This document shows, in pieces, positions 1-5,010 of a stretch of DNA of 9,084 nucleotides. The notes under the pieces were generated by a model. It had not been told where the DNA came from. It saw only the letters and a program-made list of their open reading frames with translations, and did no database searches. Within the stretch, counting starts at the first letter, position 1. Each line of letters opens with the position of its first letter. The position numbers and the translations under genes were made by a program. The DNA comes from Planctomycetaceae bacterium (GTDB taxonomy: Bacteria; Planctomycetota; Planctomycetia; Pirellulales; Thermoguttaceae): contig JAITQJ010000127.1 of assembly GCA_031288955.1 (NCBI GenBank), forward strand, positions 1-9,084. The letters are read 5' to 3'.

Positions 1-2
1 CG

Positions 3-266
3 GCGGCGCAAGCGGCAGCGGAAAAGGCAAAGAACGATGAACAGTTCCGCCGGAAATACGAACAGATAAAAAAACAATCCGATGACCTTGACTACTACAT
101 CAAGGATTTTCAGAAACAACTTGATAAAGCACGCGGAATATTACGGGATAATCCCAAGATGGTTCCTAGTGATGTGCGGGATTGGCAGTCCAAAGCCAAA
201 GTAGCGGAGGAGTACCTTCGTAAATACCTTGACCAAAAGAAGAAGTTGTGGGAGCAACTAAAATGA
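3..266 (+). CDS. 3' end of a coiled-coil protein gene, open at the left edge
   Basis: Reading from base 3 gives 87 sense codons without a stop, ending in TGA at 264-266. The start lies outside the window, so only the C terminus is visible. It opens with an Ala/Glu/Lys stretch (AAQAAAEKAKNDEQFRRKYE), continues with heptad-like charged sequence around DDLDYYIKDFQKQLDKA, has a short break at DNPKMVPSDVRDWQ, and ends in a second charged helix (VAEEYLRKYLDQKKKLWEQL). This pattern suggests two alpha-helical coiled-coil segments, with no membrane segment and no cysteine. No family was recognised. The phase is supported by the absence of stops, by host-like codon use, and by the repeat-rich non-coding sequence that starts right after the stop. 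Confidence 0.72.
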   Translation, partial: AAQAAAEKAKNDEQFRRKYEQIKKQSDDLDYYIKDFQKQLDKARGILRDNPKMVPSDVRDWQSKAKVAEEYLRKYLDQKKKLWEQLK

Positions 267-299
267 TTCCGCTAGAAGGATAACCGCGAGACCGGCGGA

Positions 300-337
300 T
301 ATTTTTTGGACAAAAATAACCCGTGAGCGGTGGTATA
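300..337 (+). repeat. Intergenic motif, copy A (second copy at 4791-4828)
   Basis: This 38-base stretch begins 33 bases after the stop of the first gene. It matches 4791-4828 at 30 of 38 positions without gaps. The most conserved parts are TATTTTTTG, CAAAA, CCGTGA and the final GTATA. Copy B begins 36 bases after the stop of another gene, so both lie at nearly the same distance behind a coding end. Function is unknown: it could be a 3' untranslated element, a promoter or the edge of a dispersed repeat. Confidence 0.45.
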
Positions 338-347
338 GAATGTTTCA

Positions 348-440
348 CGCAGAGGCGCAGAGAACACAGAGGGATTGCAATGAGGAATAGAAATGAGAAA
401 TTGCAATGAGGCACCAAAAAAATTCTCCGCGGCCTCTGCG
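348..440. repeat. CGCAGAG-type dispersed repeat with inverted arms
   Basis: The left arm CGCAGAGGCGCAGAGAA (348-364) is complementary to 423-440, which on the other strand reads CGCAGAGGCCGCGGAGAA: one extra base and one mismatch. Between the arms, ATTGCAATGAGG occurs twice exactly (374-385 and 400-411, 26-base period). Similar CGCAGAG-rich elements are known as abundant intergenic repeats in many bacterial genomes. The inverted arms give this copy a MITE-like appearance, but no target-site duplication was found and no transposase is in the window. Confidence 0.5.
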
Positions 441-458
441 TCTCCGCGCGCGAGTATT

Positions 459-501
459 TTACGTTTTCGGCGTAATTTTTTCCCCGCCTTAAACGAGGCG
501 G
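459..501 (+). other. Two small hairpins in the leader before the 106-residue gene
   Basis: TTACG (459-463) pairs with CGTAA (471-475) across a 7-base loop and is followed by six T residues, which resembles a weak terminator for the upstream gene. Directly after it, CCGCCT (484-489) pairs perfectly with AGGCGG (496-501) across a 6-base loop, without a T tract. The first stem is short and AT-rich, so termination is uncertain. The second lies 31 bases before the next start codon and could sit in its 5' untranslated region. Confidence 0.3.
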
Positions 502-532
502 ACAACTAAACCCATAACATCAATCTAATACG

Positions 533-853
533 ATGATTATCAAAAACATTGAAGGGATGAGTGCCAAGGAATTAAATCAGGAACTGGAAAAAGGAGGCAA
601 ATTTGTCATCTTCCAGTATTGTGTTTCTGTTCTTGTGTTAACCTTTAAGCGGGGAAGTCATATTTATTTTATCCGCAGCGGCGAATCCGGTTTTCAATAC
701 GGTATCGGGTGTACTGTCACAACGTTGTTATTCGGTTGGTGGGGGTTTCCCTGGGGACCGATTTATTCGATTGCTTCGCTGATAACCAATTTTCGCGGCG
801 GTAAAGATGTTACACAGGAGGTGATTGCTGCGCTTAATCGCAGTACAAACTAA
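533..853 (+). CDS. Small conserved-type membrane protein, function unknown (106 aa)
   Basis: The product is a 106-residue protein with a polar N-terminal helix (about 1-22), a hydrophobic stretch (about 24-38, FVIFQYCVSVLVLTF), a short polar turn around KRGSHIYFIRSGES, and a longer hydrophobic region (about 56-86) with the aromatic and proline-rich motif GWWGFPWGPIY, followed by NFRGGKDVTQEV. From memory, small proteins with an FQYC...TFKR...GWWG.PWGPIY...GGKDVT pattern occur in several bacterial phyla without an assigned function; this was not checked by search. Two membrane-embedded segments are likely. The ATG at 533 has no clear Shine-Dalgarno sequence. Met9 (557) is an alternative start that would remove little. 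It lies 95 bases upstream of the Sel1-repeat gene on the same strand and may be co-transcribed with it. Confidence 0.75.
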   Translation: MIIKNIEGMSAKELNQELEKGGKFVIFQYCVSVLVLTFKRGSHIYFIRSGESGFQYGIGCTVTTLLFGWWGFPWGPIYSIASLITNFRGGKDVTQEVIAALNRSTN

Positions 854-915
854 TATAAACTTGATGACGATGTGCCGCATTTACTACCGGCGTACAAGAA
901 GTCCCGCACAAAGAA

Positions 916-930
916 CGCAGAGAAACAGAG
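916..930 (+). repeat. Short CGCAGAG-type repeat fragment before the Sel1 gene
   Basis: CGCAGAGAAACAGAG here differs by one missing base from CGCAGAGAACACAGAG at 356-371. It ends 18 bases before the Sel1-gene start codon, close to the zone where a ribosome binding site would lie. It looks like a partial copy of the same dispersed repeat family. Confidence 0.4.
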
Positions 931-948
931 AAAACGAAACGAATTGAT

Positions 949-3663
949 ATGTCCCGAGAGAACGAACCCAAACCGGAATCCGAACCCGAAACCGAAAACA
1001 GCGAGCAAAGCGGCACTATGCCGGACACTGTCCGAATGTTTATGACCGCACTTCTCGCATTGCCCCTGACGAGTATCACGAAAAATCTCATCGGCGATAC
1101 GCTCCCCAACATTGTCATTTTCATCGCTTGGTGGGCCGCAATTTCCGCCGCCATCTATCTCACCGGAATCGGCAAGTGGAAAAAGGGTTCGCAATGGATA
1201 TTTTTATTCTTCTGCGCTCTCGTTTCTGCCGGACTCTACGCCATTGCCAATGTCAACGAACGTATGCCTGCACCCGCTTTTAGCGAATTCAAAATTGACA
1301 CCGAGAACGCAATCGAACCGGAAAACATCCCGCCGAAGACGGAGCATTTGGCGGAAAAAACTTCTATTGCCGCTGCCGAGCAAGATGATGTCAAGCAAGA
1401 TGATGCCGAGCAAGGCGATGTCAAGCAAGATGATGTCAAGCAAGATGTTGCCCGCAACCAGTACGTTGTGGGGTATAAGTATTACAGCGGTGCCGAATTT
1501 CCCCGAAATGACAGCGAAGCCGTCAAATGGTTTCGCAAAGCCGCCGAAGCGGAAAATGCCGATGGACAATTTTGGCTTGCCCTTTGTTATGCACAAGGAC
1601 ACGGTGTAGAAAAAGACAAAAACGAATCTCTCAAATGGTTACGCAAAGCCGCCGCACAAGGATATGACCTTGCCGAAAAAGTCCTTGAAACAATCGAGAA
1701 CGGAAATGCAAGCGATGAAATGTTTCAACAGTGGGAAGAGGAAGCGGCACGACACGCAGCGGTCGACGCAATGTTTGAGCAGTGGGATAAAGAAGCCGCC
1801 GAACGAGGACAACAGCCTTTTAAGAATGAAGACTTATCGCATTTGAGCGATGCCGAAAGAGCAGAGGTGTTGCGGCAGCGAGGCGAAAAAATTGCCGAAG
1901 CAAGAGAGTATTTTTATGATTACATCACCGGCGTTTCACTTCTTGGCGGGCTGGGTGTTGATAAAAAGCAGGATCCCGAAGAGGCAGTAAAATATCTTCG
2001 TAAGGCAGCGGACAAAGGAATTGCCGATGCACAACTGTTGCTCGGTAAGTGTTATGTTCTCGGTGAAGGAGTTCCAGAGGATTTTGAAGAAGCCGCAAAA
2101 TGGTATCGCAAAGCCGCTCAACAAGGCTATGCTGAAGCGCAATTCAAACTTGCCCAACTTTATCAGACCGGCTTGGGAGTTGAAGAAGATTTGACCGAAG
2201 CCGCAAAGTGGTATCGTCAAGCCGCTCAACAGGGAGACGAAAAGGCAAAAGAAAATTTGAAAAAGGTTGAAGAACAAATTAAGCCCCTACTGGAATTGCT
2301 GCATCGTGCCGAATCGGGTAATCCCGATGCGCAGTATCTTTTGTCACTCAATTACTGTTTCGGTTTGCACGATTTCAAACAAAACGAAGAAAAGTATCGG
2401 GAATGGGTCGAAAAAGCGTCCGAAAATTCCGACAAAAATTCCGCATCGGTTCAATGTGCAATGGGTGATATTCTCGTTGACGGTATCGGAGTTGAAAAAG
2501 ATAGAGCAAAAGCGGCTCAATGGTATCGCAAAGCGGCAGAGCAGAATTTTGCACCGGGGCAGTGTTTCTATGCCCAATGTTTAGCGGACGAAGGAAATGA
2601 AAGTGAAAGTATCAAATTGCTGCGGCAATCAGCGGAGCAGGAATTTGCGCCGGCGCAGTATTATATTGCTTTGATTTGCCGCAAGAACGATGAAAATACG
2701 GAGGCGGTCAAGTGGTACCGCAAGGCAGCGGAGCAAGGATTTGTCAAGGCACAAAATAATCTCGGCGAGTGTTACGGCGGTGGAATCGGAGTGGATATGA
2801 ATATGGCAGAGGCAATGAGGTGGTATCGTTCCGCTTCGGAACAAGGTTATGCAGAGGCACAATGTAATCTCGGTGTTATTTATCAGGCTATCGAACAATA
2901 TGACGATGCGGCTCAATGGTATCGCAAAGCGGCGGAGCAAGGACACGAAGGAGCAAAAAAACAATTACAGGAAATTGAAAACAAAAACAAGGCTGAATTG
3001 GAGAAGGTCAAGGCGTTTGCCGAAGACGGCGATGCGGCGGCGCAGTATAATTTAGGCGTTCTTTATTATCAAGGCGAGAAAGTCAAGAAGGATTATAACG
3101 AAGCGGCAAAGTGGTTCCGCAAAGCCGCCGAGCAAGGCGATTCTGACGGACAGTACAACATGGGCGTTTGTTACGATAATGGGTTCGGGGTCGAATTGGA
3201 TAGAAAACAAGCCGCCGAATGGTATCAAAAAGCAGCCGGTCAGGGCAATGCCGATGCACAGTACAATCTTGGATGTTGTTATGCGCTGGGCGAAGGCGTT
3301 GAACGGGATATTGATGAAGCGGTCAAGTGGTATCGCAAGGCGGCAGAGCAGGATTATCCTGAAGCCTTGCATAATCTTGCGGACTTTTATTCGTACGGAA
3401 TCGGAATGAAAAAAGATGAGCAGGAAGGAATGAGACTGATGCGGAAGTCAGCGGAATTGGGCGAACCGCGTGCGCAGCACGTTATCGGTTATTGTTATGA
3501 AAACGGCGTACACGGTTATGAAAAAAATATTGAGGAATCGCAGAAGTGGTATCGCAAATCCGCAAAACAAGGGTATAAAGGAGCGGTCGAATCACTGCAG
3601 CGAATTGAAGAAAAGACGAAGAAACAAGAGAATCCGTCAGAGCCGGTGGACGAAACGCATTAA
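949..3663 (+). CDS. Membrane-anchored Sel1/TPR-like repeat protein (904 aa)
   Basis: A 904-residue protein. Residues 1-27 are acidic and proline-rich. Three hydrophobic segments follow (about 28-45, 53-73 and 82-101), then a Pro/Glu-rich linker with five QDDVK-like pentapeptides (145-169). The rest is an alpha-solenoid of about 16 Sel1 repeats with the signature G.GV..D...A..WYRKAA.QG...AQ: roughly 170-240, 321-430, 458-665 and 696-876, with degenerate spacers at 250-320, 432-455 and 670-693. Several repeats are shortened (534-565, 566-598, 636-665). Sel1 proteins usually act as protein-interaction scaffolds, so binding of partners is the best-supported role. The KWKK loop between segments 2 and 3 predicts, by the positive-inside rule, that the solenoid faces the periplasm. 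ATG 949 lacks a clear Shine-Dalgarno sequence, but the reading frame and codon use are consistent from there on. The specific partner is unknown. Confidence 0.93.
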   Translation: MSRENEPKPESEPETENSEQSGTMPDTVRMFMTALLALPLTSITKNLIGDTLPNIVIFIAWWAAISAAIYLTGIGKWKKGSQWIFLFFCALVSAGLYAIANVNERMPAPAFSEFKIDTENAIEPENIPPKTEHLAEKTSIAAAEQDDVKQDDAEQGDVKQDDVKQDVARNQYVVGYKYYSGAEFPRNDSEAVKWFRKAAEAENADGQFWLALCYAQGHGVEKDKNESLKWLRKAAAQGYDLAEKVLETIENGNASDEMFQQWEEEAARHAAVDAMFEQWDKEAAERGQQPFKNEDLSHLSDAERAEVLRQRGEKIAEAREYFYDYITGVSLLGGLGVDKKQDPEEAVKYLRKAADKGIADAQLLLGKCYVLGEGVPEDFEEAAKWYRKAAQQGYAEAQFKLAQLYQTGLGVEEDLTEAAKWYRQAAQQGDEKAKENLKKVEEQIKPLLELLHRAESGNPDAQYLLSLNYCFGLHDFKQNEEKYREWVEKASENSDKNSASVQCAMGDILVDGIGVEKDRAKAAQWYRKAAEQNFAPGQCFYAQCLADEGNESESIKLLRQSAEQEFAPAQYYIALICRKNDENTEAVKWYRKAAEQGFVKAQNNLGECYGGGIGVDMNMAEAMRWYRSASEQGYAEAQCNLGVIYQAIEQYDDAAQWYRKAAEQGHEGAKKQLQEIENKNKAELEKVKAFAEDGDAAAQYNLGVLYYQGEKVKKDYNEAAKWFRKAAEQGDSDGQYNMGVCYDNGFGVELDRKQAAEWYQKAAGQGNADAQYNLGCCYALGEGVERDIDEAVKWYRKAAEQDYPEALHNLADFYSYGIGMKKDEQEGMRLMRKSAELGEPRAQHVIGYCYENGVHGYEKNIEESQKWYRKSAKQGYKGAVESLQRIEEKTKKQENPSEPVDETH
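1381..1455 (+). repeat. Five tandem 15-bp repeats inside the Sel1 gene
   Basis: Five units of 15 bases, based on CAAGATGATGTCAAG, run head to tail and encode QDDVK, QDDAE, QGDVK, QDDVK and QDVAR. They lie in the linker between the third membrane segment and the first Sel1 repeat. Unit length is a multiple of three, so gain or loss of units would change linker length without a frameshift. Confidence 0.85.
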
Positions 3664-3691
3664 CCTTTTTAACCTTTAACCCACTTACAAA

Positions 3692-3841
3692 ATGATGAAA
3701 ACAACATTAAAAACGACACTCGGTATTTTCGTTTTATCCGCTTTTGTTTTGACTTCCTCTGCCTGCGCCGAAGGAACTTTAGACGTTAAGGCGGACTCCT
3801 CAAAAGCACCGCAATATCCGTGCCTGTTTTTGATGACTTAA
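3692..3841 (+). CDS. 49-residue ORF with signal peptide; small exported peptide or truncated gene
   Basis: ATG at 3692 (or the adjacent ATG at 3695) opens a 49-codon frame ending in TAA at 3839-3841. The N terminus (MMKTTLKTTLGIFVLSAFVL, then TSSACAEG) is a clear signal peptide: basic start, hydrophobic core, and an Ala-x-Ala cleavage site before Glu27. The SSAC sequence is a poor lipobox, so lipoprotein processing is less likely. Only about 23 residues would remain after cleavage (EGTLDVKADSSKAPQYPCLFLMT), ending without any domain. It starts 28 bases after the Sel1 stop codon, so the two could share a transcript. Such a complete signal peptide with almost no mature domain suggests either a small secreted peptide or the surviving 5' end of a longer gene. 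No continuation of the protein was recognised downstream. Confidence 0.5.
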   Translation: MMKTTLKTTLGIFVLSAFVLTSSACAEGTLDVKADSSKAPQYPCLFLMT

Positions 3842-3909
3842 CCTGTGATAACGCATAGACTTATAGTATATCTACACGTGAGATGCTAGGCAAGAGCCAT
3901 AATTTAATA

Positions 3910-3931
3910 GGGCAATCACAAAGGATTGCCC
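3910..3931. repeat. REP-like hairpin GGGCAATC/GATTGCCC
   Basis: GGGCAATC (3910-3917) and GATTGCCC (3924-3931) form a perfect 8-bp stem with a 6-base loop (ACAAAG). A very similar sequence (GGGCAATC, short loop, GATTGCCCCTACA) is, from general knowledge, a recurring intergenic palindrome in various bacterial genomes. The flanking T-rich sequence (3937-3940) is not a true U tract, so a role as terminator between the Sel1 unit and the 4080 gene is possible but not shown. Confidence 0.5.
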
Positions 3932-3992
3932 CTACATTTTAATGACCTGTTCACAAATTTTATACATCACACATCGTATTCACAAACTATAC

Positions 3993-4020
3993 TTGACAAA
4001 ATAAACAAAAAGATTACAAT
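3993..4020 (+). promoter_or_regulatory. Sigma-70-type promoter for the 4080-4754 gene
   Basis: A perfect -35 hexamer TTGACA (3993-3998), a 16-base spacer and TACAAT (4015-4020, five of six matches to TATAAT) precede the gene. Transcription would begin near 4027 and give a leader of about 53 bases. This is the clearest sigma-70 promoter in the window. The leader contains T-rich runs and no Shine-Dalgarno sequence. Confidence 0.7.
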
Positions 4021-4034
4021 AGCGGTTGTAATCT
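4011..4034. promoter_or_regulatory. 9-bp inverted repeat overlapping the -10: candidate operator
   Basis: AGATTACAA (4011-4019) and TTGTAATCT (4026-4034) are perfectly complementary with a 6-base centre. The left arm covers most of the -10 hexamer and the right arm covers the expected transcription start. Because the left arm would not be transcribed, this is better explained as a DNA operator for a dimeric repressor than as an RNA hairpin. The regulator is not in the window. Confidence 0.5.
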
Positions 4035-4079
4035 GTTTTACTTTCTAACTTTTACTTTAATTTCCTAATTTTTAGAACA

Positions 4080-4754
4080 ATGAAAACTACAACAAATTTT
4101 GTTAATTCTGTTTTGCTTGCAACTGCGATTACAGCAGGTTCTACTTTTGCTGACGAGACAAAAACTACAACATCAAATACTCAAACAGCTGTGCAGCAGA
4201 CTTTAGTTAAAAATGATGACACAACTAACAAAGAAAAAAGAACGCAAGCAAGTTTAAAGAAAGAAAAAACTAGAGAAGAGCTTGCAGAAGAGAAAAGACT
4301 AAATGAACTTAGAGAGTTTGTAAAAGATAAAAAAGTAGAAAAACACTTGATAACAAAGAGAGGTTTTAAACTTGAAGATAAGGAAGGAAAAGCAAGTTTA
4401 GATGTGGAAGGAGCAGTGGTTTATTTAAGAAAAAAAGAAAAATTAGCACAACAAGTAAAAAAAGATTTTTTAATAAAAGAAATAAAAGATTATGATAGAG
4501 TTGATACTTTAGCAGAAACAGCTAAAATACAAGAAGAAAGAGCAATAATTCAAGAAAATACAGCTAAAATACAAGCAGAAAGAGCAATAATACAAGAAAA
4601 AGGAAAAAGATTAGATGAAGAAAATGAAAAATTAGAGCAAGAAATTAGGCAAATTCTAGTAAATCTACCAAAAGAAGCTAAAAAAGAAGAGGAAAAAAAG
4701 AAAACTCAAACGGAACAAAAACAAAAAGAAGTTAATTTTTCACCGAAAGATTGA
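4080..4754 (+). CDS. Secreted, highly charged coiled-coil protein (224 aa), AT-rich
   Basis: The product has a signal peptide (MKTTTNFVNSVLLATAITAG, then STFA before Asp25), a Thr-rich linker (25-50), and then an almost wholly Lys/Glu-rich alpha-helical protein. Residues 147-174 are two tandem 14-residue units (TAKIQEERAIIQEN, TAKIQAERAIIQEK), and the tail is Lys/Glu/Gln repeats. A less repetitive piece at about 86-118 (KHLITKRGFKLED...VVYLRKKEK) might be a small folded part. There is no Cys or Trp. No family was recognised. All 11 arginines are encoded by AGA or AGG, none by CGN, whereas neighbouring genes favour CGC/CGT; bases 4441-4500 contain only 11 G or C in 60. This base and codon use, with its own consensus promoter, suggests acquisition from a low-GC donor. 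A role as an extracellular or periplasmic rod-like or binding protein is inference. ATG 4080 is the only start that keeps the signal peptide. Confidence 0.85.
   Translation: MKTTTNFVNSVLLATAITAGSTFADETKTTTSNTQTAVQQTLVKNDDTTNKEKRTQASLKKEKTREELAEEKRLNELREFVKDKKVEKHLITKRGFKLEDKEGKASLDVEGAVVYLRKKEKLAQQVKKDFLIKEIKDYDRVDTLAETAKIQEERAIIQENTAKIQAERAIIQEKGKRLDEENEKLEQEIRQILVNLPKEAKKEEEKKKTQTEQKQKEVNFSPKD
4518..4601 (+). repeat. Two tandem 42-bp repeats in the coiled-coil gene
   Basis: Units 4518-4559 and 4560-4601 are identical at 39 of 42 bases and encode TAKIQEERAIIQEN and TAKIQAERAIIQEK. The 14-residue period is two heptads, so the duplication lengthens the coiled coil in register. The low divergence points to a recent duplication. 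Confidence 0.85.
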
Positions 4755-4790
4755 CTTGCCAACAAGCAACTTGAACATCGGAAAGTGTCC

Positions 4791-4828
4791 TATTTTTTGT
4801 GCAAAACAATTCCGTGAACGGTTGTATA
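4791..4828 (+). repeat. Intergenic motif, copy B (first copy at 300-337)
   Basis: Matches copy A at 30 of 38 positions without gaps and lies 36 bases after the stop of the AT-rich gene. The CCGTGAACGG core ends in TTGTATAAG. A partial third relative, CGTGAGCGG followed by TATAGA with a longer gap, lies at about 4887-4911. The rest of 4755-4950 has no ORF that I can support; it also holds a GCCGCT/AGCGGC hairpin (4880-4896). Confidence 0.45.
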
Positions 4829-4954
4829 AGAAGTCCTTTGCAAAAAACGGCAGCAGAGACGATACGGTTGGTAAAATCAGCCGCTGCGTGAGCGGCGGGA
4901 ACAGGTTATAGACGTGCGGAGTACGAAGTCAATTTTTCGGCATCTTTTGCGTTG

Positions 4955-4980
4955 AAAAAAAGGAGGGACATTGCTGTCCC
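4955..4980 (-). terminator. Rho-independent terminator of the PEP-CTERM gene
   Basis: Read on the minus strand, GGGACA, loop GCAA, TGTCCC form a perfect 6-bp stem capped by a GNRA-type tetraloop (4965-4980), followed by TCC and seven T residues (4961-4955). It lies about 30 bases after the stop codon of the minus-strand gene. Between stop and stem are two G runs separated by TGAAGAA. Confidence 0.75.
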
Positions 4981-5010
4981 CCCCTTCTTCACCCCCCCCC
5001 TTCTTCACCC
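4978..5010. repeat. Tandem poly-C / TTCTTCA low-complexity tract
   Basis: On the plus strand, C7-TTCTTCA is followed by C9-TTCTTCA, that is, two near-identical units with long homopolymer runs. The tract lies between the PEP-CTERM stop codon and its terminator, so length changes would not alter the protein. Confidence 0.7.

Noticed and set aside
300..340. Sigma-70 promoter TTGGAC...TATAGA
   Set aside because: The spacer would be 22 bases, too long for a normal promoter, although both copies of the motif keep the same spacing.
348..440. CRISPR-like array
   Set aside because: Only two 12-base direct repeats and inverted arms, without regular repeats and spacers.
166..505. Two minus-strand ORFs in the left intergenic region
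   Set aside because: They run through the CGCAGAG repeat and, in one case, antisense to the first gene; the repeats explain the open frames.
834..1194. Two minus-strand ORFs of 106 and 114 codons across the start of the Sel1 gene
   Set aside because: They overlap the well-supported Sel1 frame and resemble reverse-complement shadows (Cys, Phe and Arg-rich, low complexity).
1112..1609. 165-codon plus-strand ORF inside the Sel1 gene
   Set aside because: It is a +1-type shadow; the repeated SSKMM sequence is only the QDDVK array read in another frame.
4880..4896. GCCGCT/AGCGGC hairpin as terminator of the AT-rich gene
   Set aside because: It has no following T run and lies about 125 bases after the stop codon.
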